Source: Linnemannia hyalina (taxonomy: Eukaryota; Mortierellomycota; Mortierellomycetes; Mortierellales; Mortierellaceae). From it: a stretch of DNA of 64,000 nt. Position 1 is the stretch's first letter, and each line of letters starts with the position of its first letter. The stretch spans positions 558,001 through 622,000 of the forward strand of contig JAHRHY010000007.1 of assembly GCA_019671135.1 (NCBI GenBank). Direction: 5' to 3'. A program made the position numbers and the translations under genes. Shown in pieces: positions 1-13,296 of the stretch. Below the pieces are notes generated by a model that made no database searches, was not told the origin of the DNA, and saw nothing but the letters and a program-made list of their open reading frames with translations.

Positions 1-1870
<1,870 letters not shown>

Positions 1871-2468
1871 AAATCTTTTCTGATTTTTCGGGATACAAAA
1901 ACAAATCGTTCTTTACAGTAAAAATAACAATATAACTTCCTTGTTGTGTTTTTTTTTTTTTTTTGGCAGCTCTTGGTGATATTTGAATGATGTTGTTTGT
2001 TGAGGAGAGAGTGAGTGAGAGCGTGAAAGATGTTAAAGAGGACAATTGGATGAGATGCAGGGATCTACGGTTGACTCAATTGTCTTTGAGACATGCAGGT
2101 TTGTAGGAGCAGGGCAAAGTCAAATTTGCTCAGGTACAGTTCCTGGCGTACCCCTCTTCGCACTTCAATCCAGTTCGAGGAAAGACAAGAAGGTTGCCCC
2201 CTCCCTAATCACTTGTTTTTCCGTGTGCATCCGCCTACCTCACTTTTTTTTTTTTTTTTTCATCTCCCTCTCTGTCTTTGTGCCAATCTTCAATCTTCCT
2301 TACCGCCCGATTGAAACCAGTCATTGTTTCAAGAAGAAGCAAAATTAGAAACGATTCATAAACAACAATCCTTCTCTTCTCCTTCACGTATCGGTATCCA
2401 TACTTCATGTTTAATCTCTATCATTCCCTTTTTTCTTGCCAACTACCATAAATACAGAAAGATCCAAG
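1871..2468. other. Convergent intergenic region
   Basis: This stretch lies between the 3' ends of RPL10 and the next gene on the minus strand. It contains poly-T runs near 1948-1964 and 2244-2260 and no supported gene. Confidence 0.5.
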
Positions 2469-3120
2469 TTACTCGAGTTCCTCGGCATTAAGTGCATCCA
2501 GCTGAGACTTGAGTTCCATGATCTTGAGACCAATCTTGCGTTGAACATCCAGCTTCTGGGCATCGTCCAGGTCTTGGAGGAGGACATTATAAGCGTCCAG
2601 GGTCTCCTGTACGGCCTCGCGGGCGGTTTCTTTGTCGTCGTTGTAGTATACCGATCCGCGTGCCTCCTCAGCGTATTCCAACTAAAATCAATTCCAGACA
2701 CGAAAAAAAAAAAAATGCGGGTTGGGCAAAGAAGGGGTGAGTGTGAGAAAAATATGGGTGATTTTTTTTTTTTTTTTTTTTTTGTCTGCAGAGTTTCGAT
2801 CGAAGGTGTGACAGTACCTCATCGCGGGCGACCATGAAGAGATCCGTGATATTCTGGACACCCTTGTCAACATCCGCACTATTGGCCGCGAACAGGATCC
2901 GTGAGGGAGAAACAAACGTTCTGCTCTGGTACTGTTGGTACTGCTGTGCAATGACTGCGCGGTTGCTGCTGGTGTTGTAAAGCGAGGTGAGAATGGCAGT
3001 GGTTTGTTGCTGGCGTTGGAGCGTCGATGCCATACGATTAATGCTGGTTGCTCCGAGGCGGAAGAGTGGCGCCCTCCTGGGGATGGTGGTCTTGGTGATG
3101 AATCCTCTGACGGCCTGCAT
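2469..3120 (-). CDS. Hypothetical mitochondrial-type small protein
   Basis: The function is not recognised. The two-exon model (3120-2818 and 2681-2469; 136-base intron, GTACTG donor, TTTTAG acceptor, both phase 0) gives 171 residues. The first about 60 residues are rich in Arg, Thr, Ser and Gln with almost no acidic residues, which is typical of a mitochondrial presequence. The C-terminal 100 residues are acidic, helical and full of Ala, Leu, Asp and Glu, with a likely coiled coil (segment YYNDDKETAREAVQETLDAY followed by alternating Asp/Leu and Lys/Leu). It could be a small matrix or inner-membrane assembly factor, but nothing in the sequence names a partner. The intron contains a long poly-T/poly-A tract. 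Confidence 0.75.
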
Positions 3121-3500
3121 TGTTGATGTGTTATGGAATGGGAGATCTGTTTTGAGGATAAAGAGGGGGTGAAAGAGAAAAGAAGCAGAAAAAGGAAATT
3201 ATAAAAATTAGGGTTGCCTTGCCCTGCTGGGCAAATTGATCTTGAGGAGCAATTGACAGATCTACATCGACGTCACATAGAAAACCTGCAAGAAGACTGT
3301 TCCTGACTCAGGAACACCTTGGTTATGCAGCTTCCTCAGATCAGCACTCAATCTTCAATGGTATCATGTTGTTCTTTTTAATCGCAAGCGCGCAAGAAAA
3401 AAAAAGGTGTCTAAACTGCCCTAATGTTCAGGGCGAGGCAAAAACATCTGTGTGCGGAACCTGCCGCCATCCAAACGAAACAAAACAAGGCCTCCTCTGC
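3121..3500. other. Short intergenic region
   Basis: This contains the 5' flank of the mitochondrial-type gene and the 3' flank of the SH3/EH gene, both on the minus strand. No further gene is supported. Confidence 0.5.
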
Positions 3501-5990
3501 CTACTGCATGACAGAGACCCAGAGCTCGTCCGAAACTTCCAGAGGGATCAATCCTGTGCCGAGTCGCTCGTCAATCAGGTACAGCCCCATGCAGAATTGC
3601 GCTTTGTTCAGTCGTCCAGCATTATCAATATCCACCAAATCCCTATGCACATAATGAGAAAGGAAGCGTACAAGTTAGGACTGTGGAAGATAGAAAGAAC
3701 AGCTAAGACCCGAATGCAATTGAAAGCAACCAGCACTCTTAACAACATACCAGATCTGTGCAAGAGTAGGCGAGTCCAGTCGACTTCGCACATAGATCGC
3801 GTGAACCTTGGCGCCTACGATCGTGCAAAAGGTCGAAATAAAAAAAACGTGTTAATTTCAAAAGCCACTTTCATCCAAAAAATGCCTTGATCAGTAACTT
3901 CAACACAACATATTGCTTACCTTCGAGGTACTCGCCCTTGCAGACGAATCGGAAGAGCTCCTCGTAGCGACGTCGGGCATCCCGCGCGATCCCAACCCTT
4001 TCGGCCGCATTAACGTCTGGCAAGCGAGTTGGAGGGATGGCAGCTCCTCGAGCATTCCATGACGTAGTCTTCTTTCCTGTATGGCTGTTGTCATGCCATG
4101 ACAATGCGTCCTTAAGAATGGATGTACTCGATGCAGGGTCGTTCCACGTCTTCACATCATGGCCTGCGACTGCCTTAGCGACCTGATGATCCTGCTGAAT
4201 CTGCGCCGAGATGTCATCCTGGCGCGCTGAGGCGTCGTCTATGGGAGTAGAGAAAGGACGCTGACCGGCATCCCGATGAAGTTTTGACAATGGTGAATTT
4301 TGCAATGTTGCTGCGGGTGCAAAGGCTGAGGGTGAAGTTGGGATAGTGTTGGATCGTGCAGGCAGAGGTGGTGGCCGGAAATCATCCTGAGCAAGTGCAG
4401 CAGGTCTGGCTGCAATAGTTGGTGCAGATTGGCTTGCTGGGAAATAGGATCCTGCCGTTGCTGTTGTCGCCCTGGATCCAACTGAGTTCAACTTGACGCC
4501 GAATGCCGAGCCCAGAGGTCCGCTTTGGTTTTCAACGTCCTGGTGGGCAGGTTGAGCCGCTCCTGCTGCGCCTGTCGTAGCAGATCTTGAGAGACCACCG
4601 AGATTGCTCTTTGCTACTGGTGAGGCGCCAACTGTTGAAATTAATGCTGATCTGGAAGGTAATGGCAATGGTTGGCTATTCCTGTTGATGGCTGGGAGTG
4701 TAGGGAGATCAGACGCACTAGCCCTAGCAGCCACTGGGCTGAATCGCACTGGACCAGCTACACCATTGGATCCTGCGCTACCAGGTGTCGATGGTCCTGT
4801 ATTCCTGGTAGGAAGTTTTGGAGGGGTCGACATGGCCTGACGCTCAGACGCAATTGGCTTTGCACCAGCAGGGGTCGTAGGACCAACGTTCTTCTCGTCT
4901 ACCGGACTGAAGGCTTTTGATGTCCTTGCAGATCGAGGTCTGGAAAACGTCGTCAGCTTGGGAACAGGTACCGCCGCATCCGGAACCTGATAGGTGTGCT
5001 TACGATCCGTGTCTGTTTTTGACGTGGCTGGCGACAATCCTGAATCGACAGAGCTCGCCGTCGAAGTTCTGGGTGGGAGTGCCGGCCTGGGTGCCGCCGA
5101 GGGGGGGCTACGTGCTGCTTGGCTTGACATTGACAGAGCAGCCATGCGATCCCGTGCCGACAATCCCGCTCCAGAAGTCGCAGCCTTTTCCTGAGTCAGG
5201 CTTGCTTCGTGCATAGTGTTGCTTCTCTTGGGAAGTGCTGGCGGTCCTGACATGGCTCTACCGAAATCGGAACCCTGGGTATCCGGAGATGAAGCTCCAC
5301 TGTCCCTAGGAGCTCCGTACATGGATCGCGATCCAAGTCCCGGAAGGCCGACTTTTGTGGCTCCAGCAACAGGTCCAACCCTGTTTGTCGTGTTTGCTAG
5401 AGCATCAATTGGCGGCACTGGTTTAGTTCCTGATGGTTGAGTTTGCCTAGCTGGGAGTTGACGTTTGGATGCCTCGACTACTGGAGTGACGCCGATGGCC
5501 TTGGTTGCTGGAGGAGTCCTAGAGGGGAGCTGTGGTGGGAGTTGTTGTTGGACAGGCGTCTGATTGTAGCAGGTGTCAGTGCCAAGTGTTCCTATGGAAT
5601 CAAACCAGCATAATTGAATTCAAACGACACAGGTCAAGGTAGGGCAAGGCAATTACTTCTACTCGGATGAGTTCCACATAGTTGTCAGGAAACAAGCCTT
5701 CTTCTCCTGTACGCTCTAGTCGTCCATGTAGCCATCCAGCCTCTGACGTTTCCCGGACTATGACAGTTTTTAGATGAAAAAGGACAGGAGGAATCAGGGG
5801 GTCAGTTGTTCAAAAGTCGACAACGGATAAAAAAAGGCGAAAGTTACATCTAGGTTATGCATTTCAAGCAAAGCAGAGCCATTTTTGTTCCTTTACCATC
5901 GGTCAGAATGTCGCCTTCGAGAAAGGTCAGCTCAGATTCCTCGTCGCCATGGCAATCGAAAATGGCCTTTGCCTGAAGTGCCTGGACCAT
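3501..5990 (-). CDS. SH3 and EH domain adaptor protein
   Basis: This is probably a cytoplasmic scaffold for endocytosis or phosphoinositide signalling. Exons are 5990-5897, 5757-5663, 5559-3921, 3814-3751 and 3642-3501, giving about 677 residues with all phases consistent. Residues 1-63 form an SH3 domain: AIFDC at the RT loop, ESELTF, a GWLHGRL core and FPDNYVEL at the end. Residues about 64-580 are low-complexity, rich in Pro, Ser, Ala and Thr, with several PPLPxR or PALPPR-like motifs that could bind SH3 domains. The C-terminus, from about 580, is an EH domain with SPTLAQIWDLVDIDNAGRL, whose WDL and acidic loop are diagnostic of NPF-peptide binding modules. A C-terminal EH domain recalls yeast Irs4/Tax4, but those lack an SH3 domain. 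The exon 2 donor could be six bases later, adding two residues. Confidence 0.88.
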
Positions 5991-6598
5991 GGTTGGCGAA
6001 GCTTGTGTCGTTTCTTGTGCGAAGGAATGTGTGGGCTGATGGAGTGTGAAGTTGATGTCGTGTGGTGGGTGTTTTTAATTTGATGAGGGCTGTGCGAGAG
6101 GGAGAGCTAGAGACAAAAAAAGTTGCCTTTGCGAGAGTGAAGGGTGATAGTGTTGTGTGATGGGGATAGCAAGCAAGGGATGGGTGGGATGGCAGGGCTG
6201 TTGAGAGAGCGAAGGGGAGTAAAGAAGAGGAAAAAAGTCAACAGGTGGTTTATGTACAATGATGGCCGTTGTGTGCTGCAGCCATTGGTTTGGATATGGT
6301 GCACATCTAATAATAATAAAATTCAGGACTTGCATACACTCGCACCGATCCATCCTCCTTCCTCTGTCAATTGCAGTCTAACCTCTAATATTGTTCAGTG
6401 CAAGGTGGACTGAAAGGGAGTCGTTGTTACCTACCTTTTTTCCTTCCATGAAGACCGTGTTTTTATGTCTGATGTTTTTATTGTTAACGATGCAAACAAC
6501 CTTCTTCTCTTTATTTTTGAACACCTGGCAAAGTGAAATGGCCCGTGAAAGGCTAAAGGGGCGGATCATTGCTGCTGGATTGACCCTGCATCCATGTT
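5991..6598. other. Intergenic region between two minus-strand genes
   Basis: This is the promoter region of the SH3/EH gene and the 3' flank of the METTL16-type gene. It is T-rich on the gene strand near the start. No gene is supported. Confidence 0.5.
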
Positions 6599-8807
6599 CT
6601 AGGCATGATGCTCCTTCTGGAACTTGTTGCGAAAGTGCAAGAAGCACGACTCGAACAGATCACGATCCTCGCCCACTGTCCAGGTGAACTCGATTGTATG
6701 CGAATCCTGAGCTGGTGTTGCAGCACACTGGGAAGTACTGGGCGATTGAACCTCTGGAGTAGTAGGCGGGGGAGCCAAAGTGACCCGAATATCAAACTCG
6801 AGGACCACCAGTGCCAACACACTGTCTGTCACCTCCTTTGCCGTTTTGGATCCCGTTTTGTCTCCATCCTTGCTGGCGCTTACTCTAGCGAGAGCTCTAC
6901 GAGCAGCTCGCGACCACGTATTTCTCTCAGCCATGCAATGAAGCATTCGTACTGTCGTTGACTCTGTCTCCGAACCAGTAGTGCCTGAACGATGCTGGAT
7001 CAAAAGCCCATCGAGTATAGCCTCGGTGCTGTGTAGTATGGATTCTACAGAAGATTTCTCGCATTGAAACGAAAGAATCGTTTTTGGCGGCGTCAGCTTG
7101 ACCATCTTGTTCGAAATGTGTTGCATCGATGCCTAGTAAATTATGTCACATTCATTCCCTGTTAGCTTAAGAATGACCACCATTCGGGCGAATAACAAAA
7201 TGACGAAGGGCGGGCAGACATACCCGTGAGGCGTGCGCGTTTCCATGCGACCAGGCAATGGCCCAGCGACTCGTCCGGCCTTGCCGAAATGTGGTCAGTG
7301 TGTAGTTGAGAATCTAGGGTCAAACGAAAAATAAGCTTAGTCTGCGTTGAATCGTCCAGAAAGACATTCGGCCCACTCCATCACAGTCAATGTCAATGAC
7401 AAATTGCTACCTTCTTTTCTTTGAGATATGCAATGACCCTATCGACAGAGCCGCGCTTGCCTAGCATACTCGTGTACCAACTATTAGGAATGAGGGTTGC
7501 TGTTAGTGTTTCCTTTGACGTATTGTGAGCTTGGTGGCATATAGCAAATAATCGCCATGTTTCCTTCGCACACTAACACTTACCGTATCCGCTGACCGTG
7601 GACGATACTCTCAGTCACCATTTGCTTGACAAACTGGGTCTCTCCTCCAGTAGTAATCATCTCGTTAGTGGTACCCTTGCAGACTGCTGATGGCTGACCC
7701 TCTTTGCCCTCGAGACTGTCTTGAATATCTTGCTCGTCCTTGTAGAATGGAGGGTTGCACATGCAAAAATCATATCTATCAAATATAGTAGATCAGAGAC
7801 GCGTCAGATGAAGAGAATATCATGTTTAAAGTATACGCGTATGGTTCAAAGTTAATACCTCTGTTCGGGATCTTTGAACAGGATGGCGGGAAAGGTGTCT
7901 GTTGAGCTGTTCTTGATGATCTTGATGGCATTGTCGAGATGGTTTCTTTTGATGTTGGACTCGGCGAACGATATGGAACGATCGTCGATGTCTATGTGCA
8001 TCCAGGATGGTTGATTGTGAGTTGGTCGCTTGTATTGAGCTCGCTGTGTAGCGATGAGTTGATGCGAACGGATTTCTTTACCTGTTGCCACTATTCTCCA
8101 ATTCTTGTTCCTCGAGCATCCAAGAAGAGGGTAGATACAAGATGCACCCGTGCCACTAGAAAAACGAAGGCAGCGGCAACAAATGTCAGGTGCTGATGAA
8201 TAGAATGGAGTACAGCATATAGTGCAGGTGCGATAGATGTTACATACATGTCGATGCCATGGATCTCTTTGGTGGATTCGTTGTCGAGGAGGTCCTCGAT
8301 CCAGCAGACGTAGTTGAGGCGATTGGGGATCTGTTTCAAAGCGAATAATTAACGTGATTAGTGCCTTTTGATTCCTTTGAGTTTTACAGCAAGCATGAAG
8401 GCGTAGTTGAATTGACTTACAGGTGGACACAGCGAGTCGAGAGGGATATCTAGGTCGATTGAAAAGTCCTTCTTGAGGAGACAGTAAGTCAATTCTCGCA
8501 GGGCGGACGGGTCTTGGAAGTTGATTATCCCTTTTGTCTCTGCGCCAGAGCTCCCTTTCGACGACTTTGAATTCTTCTTTACTGTCACACTACGATAAAC
8601 ACAGGAGGTGGTTCATATTTAGTTCTTGGTTCTGCTCATTCGTTCTTTTTGTATATGTGGAAGTGTGAATGCAAAAGGAAGAGGGAAAAGGACTAACAAG
8701 GGTGCGAGAGAAGGGTAGAGTTGTGCGAGGGCGACAAAGTTGGGTGGGTTGTCGAAGTAGGGGTTGTTGGGGTGCATTCCTGTCTCTGCTAGTTTTCGTT
8801 TTGACAT
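6599..8807 (-). CDS. METTL16: METTL16-type RNA N6-adenosine methyltransferase
   Basis: The product transfers a methyl group from S-adenosylmethionine to adenosine N6 in RNA; family members modify U6 snRNA (human METTL16, fission yeast Mtl16). Nine exons are 8807-8698, 8589-8421, 8330-8248, 8155-8082, 7991-7859, 7775-7584, 7480-7411, 7313-7224 and 7132-6599, giving 484 residues. The N-terminus carries the family signature NNPYFDNPPNFVALAQLYP, followed by RLNYVCWIEDLL. The SAM loop is IGTGASCIYPLLG and the catalytic motif is NPPF at residues 197-200. The helix GRTSRWAIAWS also matches the family. The C-terminal about 170 residues are divergent and may correspond to the vertebrate-conserved RNA-binding region, here shorter. 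All nine phases agree, so the model is strong; U6 as substrate is inferred from the family. Confidence 0.93.
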
Positions 8808-9640
8808 TGTGAATGTAAATGTGAATGTGAAAAAGGGATCAAAGGTTGAATGTGGAGTGTAAAGGAGAAAGAGCATTTCAACTAGCGAAAAAAATAAAAT
8901 AAAAATCAATTGACTTTGGCGAAGGAGACGCGTTGCTGCGTGTGCAATAGAGGCAATAATATTCAACGGCGGATCTTCTTCACCTTCGCCTTCTCTTTGC
9001 TCTGTGCACCCTCACACGAGCCAACCATAGGGACCAAGAGTCTACCTAGTACAAGTACTTAGTTCTCCTCTACTCCTTCAAATCCTAGCCATCACTCTCT
9101 CCTTTGTCTCTAATATTGATTTTGATACGATCCCAGGCACCATCACTGATCACATTATTTGTCTCACGGTGTGAGGCACCGCTGAACAAATGTAAAAAAA
9201 CCGGAGTAAAATAGATTCACTGACAACAGCCTCTCTCTCTTTCTCTCCACTTCCAGCTCGAATGGCCTTGGCTAAGGACAATCGCAATAAGCAAGGCAAT
9301 AGGGAAAGCATAGGAGTATAAAGGATCAAATAAGAGAGCGAGAGAGGCAATTGGCAGTGGAAGAAAGGAGGGAAGATTGGACTGGAGCAGTCCTTAGTTT
9401 TGAGTATGTTACATTGGTCCCTTTTCTTCTCCCTCCCCAACGTTTCCTCCCTTTTAATTTTCTCTTTCTCTCACTTTCGTTCACGCCTTCTCACTCTCTC
9501 TCTCCACCTTTTGTCTCCACTCTCCTGTTCAAACACATTCACTTCTTCTCGCTTCCTGCACCATCCTTCATTCATCTCACATTCGCCTCCATTCCTAACA
9601 ACCGCATCACAAACGCTCTCAGCGCCAAAGTCGACACCCC
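8808..9640. other. Divergent promoter region, METTL16 and Atg22
   Basis: The two genes are transcribed away from each other from this 830-base interval. The Atg22 side is strongly pyrimidine-rich over its last about 220 bases (leader). No gene is supported inside. Confidence 0.5.
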
Positions 9641-11764
9641 ATGCGTGTCTCATTCTCGCCAGCTCCGGTCGAGCCCTCCACCAACAAAAAGGAGATATGG
9701 GCTTGGTACAGCTACGCCTTTGCCAGCGAAGCCTACGTTGTCGTATGTACCCTTCACTTCACTTGTTCCTTTCCACTTTCCACACCATCGCTTTATACAA
9801 CCAAGGCATTCAATTCACTATTCACCCCACTCACGTAACATAGGTCGCCCTCACAAGCTTTATTCCTATCACTCTGGAGACACTCGCATCCCAAGAAGGA
9901 CACCTTTACGGAACAAACGAACCCTGTGTCGCCAAACCCGGTAATGCTACGACAACTGGAGCACTCCAGGAGAGCGAACGGCCGCGGTGTATGATATCCT
10001 TTGGACACATTGAGGTCGATACCGCTTCTTTTGTCATGTACCTCACATCTCTTGCCGTTCTACTCCAGGTATGCAAGAGAGATTTGGCAATGATCACGGG
10101 TTTGTGTGCTCGGACAATTCGGCTCATACTCATTTTTTTTGTATTCAAGGCCTTGACGGTTGTATCAATTAGTTCTATGGCCGACCATGGATCATATCGT
10201 AAGAAACAGCTCGTTGTATTCTCGGCACTCGGATCGGTTGCGACAATGCTTATCGGAGCCATGCCCTACGTCTGGATGGCAGGCGCATTGAGTGTGATCG
10301 CCAACGTCTCCTTTGGTGCAGGAATTGTCTGCTTCAATGCCTACCTGCCTCTGTTGGTCCGCAATATCGAGCAACTACGGCTCAACCGGGAGAGGTTGGC
10401 CAGAATTGAGAGGGAGATTGAGGGAGATACTGAGCAGCGACAGGCGGACAGGAGAAGTGGCGATGATCCCGCTAGTCTGGCACTGGCAGACCGGATAGGT
10501 GTCACAGAGGTGGCTGCAGCGTTGGAGGAAGAGGAAGGAGATAGAAGAGGGTCCGACGAGCCACTGGTAACAGGACAACAAGTAACCGACAATAGCCTTG
10601 AGCAAAAGAGGAAGCTGAGCTCAGAGATTTCAGAGCAACTGAACGAGGAGAAAAGTCAACTCATGGGCCAGATCAGTGCTCGAGGATTCGCGAGTGGGTA
10701 CTTTGGAGGGATTCTTCTGCTTCTTGTCTGTCTCTACATCTCGTACCTCGATAAGTCCTCTATGTGGTCGCTCAAGTTTGGAATCTTTCTCTCGGGTCTG
10801 TGGTGGTGTTTGTTTGCGGGTCTGGCTGGTGTCTGGTTGAAGGAGAGACCGGGGCGAGAGCTGATTCTGAGTGACCGGGATCGGAAACGGGGATCTCTCT
10901 GGGTGGCTTCTCGATATGTTGTCTACTCCTGGAACCGAGTCGGTGGCACCATTGTCCAGGCCCGCAAGCTACCGAATGCATTTGCGTTCTTGATTTCGTG
11001 GTTTTTTCTCTCGGACGGTTACACCAGCATTGCGAATGTCGCGGTCTTATTTGCAAAGACCTCCCTCCGGTTATCCCAGACCTTGCTGATCCTGCTATCG
11101 CTCGTGGTTCCAATTTGTGCGTTGATTGGTACCCTGGCGTTCCCTCGCCTCCAGAAAGCGCTTGGGTATGACCAAAAGCAGATGGTGATGCTCCTGTTGA
11201 TCCTATTGGTCATGGTGCCGGTGTACGGTACTCTGGGGTTGATCTTGCCCTTTTGGCCCAAGCTTTCGTCTGCAAAGGAGCTCTTTGCCCTGGCTTCCTA
11301 CTATGGTTTTCTCATTGGAGCCGTCCAAAGGTAAGAAGTCATTGATTGGCAATTGAAACCTGTTGGATGTGAGAGAGAAAACGAGGGTTTATTAACGACA
11401 ACTACACACTCGCAATAATGGAACAAATAGCTTTTGTAGGTCAATGTTTGCAGACCTGGTACCCAAGGGACGAGAATCCGAGTTTTTCGGTCTGTATGCT
11501 ATCACAGACAAGGGAAGCAGCTGGCTCGGACCATTGGCGATTGCAGCGATCACGGATGCGACACAAGAGATCCGGTATGCGTTTATTTTCCTGTTGGTGT
11601 TGTTGAGTCTCCCGATCCCGATCATCTACTTTGGCGTGGATATGCACCAGGGTCGATTGGATGCCGAGAAGGCGAGCCAAGAATTGTTGCAGAGTCAAGA
11701 AGCACATACCGACCGTGGGAGTACCGACGAGGACGAACGAGAGCGGCTTCTCTCCACCGTTTAG
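9641..11764 (+). CDS. ATG22: Atg22-like vacuolar amino-acid effluxer
   Basis: Atg22 is a polytopic vacuolar-membrane protein of the major facilitator type that exports amino acids released by autophagy. Four exons, 9641-9742, 9844-10068, 10150-11330 and 11440-11764, give 610 residues. The family start is seen in KKEIWAWYSYAFASEAYVVV, and the loop ISSMADHGSYRKKQLVVF corresponds to the conserved segment between the early membrane helices. About ten further hydrophobic segments follow. A long charged loop (about residues 195-300) rich in Glu and Arg separates two membrane halves, as in other Atg22 proteins. The near-terminal motif KGRESEFFGLYAITDKGSSW is highly characteristic. The tail after the last helix is hydrophilic. 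Family assignment is firm; transport of amino acids rests on yeast work. Confidence 0.94.
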
Positions 11765-13296
11765 AAAAAGAGAACGGCAACAACGGCAGTTATTTAAATG
11801 AAAAACAAAGTTTTTTTTTCTTATTTGACCGAAGCGCACGTTCCACATGACCTCACATCGAATGAACGAAGGAAGAGGAAGGCTGGATCGAAAAGAAAGA
11901 TTTCGTGGGGCCCCAGGCTTCCCTTTTATGGGTGTATCTCCGGATGACAAAGCTAGAGTAGAGGAACGACGTATGTTCAAGTTTTTTGTTATCTCGGGAA
12001 GACGGGATGAATGGAATGGGCGGGGAAACAGAAGGTATTTATGCATTTTCTCCTTTCTTTCTCCAACAACCAATTTCGATTGGATTGTTGAGCCAAAAAG
12101 GAAAAACCATAAGGCCTTCAAGGAAGGAGGGCGCAGTGGTCATCATTCATTTTTAGTTGTTGTTGGTTGGTGTGCCGACAGTACTTCTTTCTTGTTGTTT
12201 GTTTACGTTTTGTTCAATTGTTGTTGTTTACGTTGGGTGCAAGGGGTATTCTTGTTTCGAAGGCATGGCCATGGCCATGGGGTGAGAGCATATGGCAGTC
12301 ACAATTGGTGCTTGATAGGTGGGAGCCATATGGTTAGAGCTTGGAAGGAGCTGCATGATCGCATCACCCACAGGTTGGACCTAGTCCCTTCTTTCCTCCC
12401 GCCATACCTGTCCTTCCTTTACAGCACATAGACACGCACACAGCTCACAGACTTTATTCATTTCACACACAATAATTCATCCATACCCCATCCTCTTACT
12501 CTCACTCTCACTCTCACTCTCACCCTCCTACTTTATCGCAGCACTGACAGTGCCGAGTTCCCTGCTCGTTCTTTCTTTCTTTCTCATCCTTTCTGGCCGG
12601 GGTTCCTCTTGATTTCAAATCAACCACAACTACTGACCCAACAACAACAACAACAACAACAGCAGCAACAACAACCATCCGGATCACTTGCTCCACCTCC
12701 TCGACAGATAACTTGCTTGGTTTCCCCCTTTGGTTCACATCCGCCTCCACCTCACCCCACCCATACACCTGTCCTTTTTTTTCGATTTCTTTCGATCGCT
12801 TTCTATCTTCCATATAATATCCTCCTTTTCTTCCTCTTCCTCCTCTTCTTCCTCTCCCTCCCTTCACTCACTGCACTCCCTCTACTCTTTCCCTTTTCAG
12901 CAACGCTTCTTCTTCTTCTTGCACTTGCCCTGTTCTCTTTACCTTTCGTCCTTTTGTTTCCCGTCACACATACACACCCATACTTTGTCCGCCCTGTTTC
13001 CTTCGATAAGCCGTCACTCACACCCACACTCTCGACGCGCCTTATTTTTCTTTCACCCCTTTGACTTTCCCTTCTCTTCTTTTCTTCTTTTTTGTCTTCT
13101 TTCGTCCATCCCCCTTTCTCTTCTTTTGTTGTCCGGATTCATTCTCTCTCTTTCTCTCTCTCTCTCACCCATCCTTACACCTTCATACATTCCACACCAT
13201 CAAACAGCGAGTTTGGACTCTATAACCGCAGCAACTACTCCTACTTCTACACTCTACAACTACACTCTTCAACAAAGTCAACAACCCGCTACCATC
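11765..13296. other. Intergenic region with long pyrimidine-rich leader of CRM1
   Basis: The first part is the 3' flank of the Atg22 gene. From about 12480 the plus strand becomes C/T-rich with simple repeats: CACTCT units at 12499-12530, a CAA tract at 12640-12671, and CT runs at 13146-13168. One plus-strand open frame at 12609-13064 encodes a poly-Gln run then Leu/Phe/Ser-rich text; it looks like leader sequence, not a protein gene. Confidence 0.45.
12640..12671 (+). repeat. CAA/CAG trinucleotide microsatellite
   Basis: About ten CAA or CAG units in tandem, interrupted near the end, in the upstream region of the exportin-1 gene. Confidence 0.85.

Noticed and set aside
12609..13064. Poly-Gln open frame upstream of CRM1
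   Set aside because: It overlaps a C/T-rich leader with simple repeats, and after the Gln run reads only Leu/Phe/Ser text with no family match.
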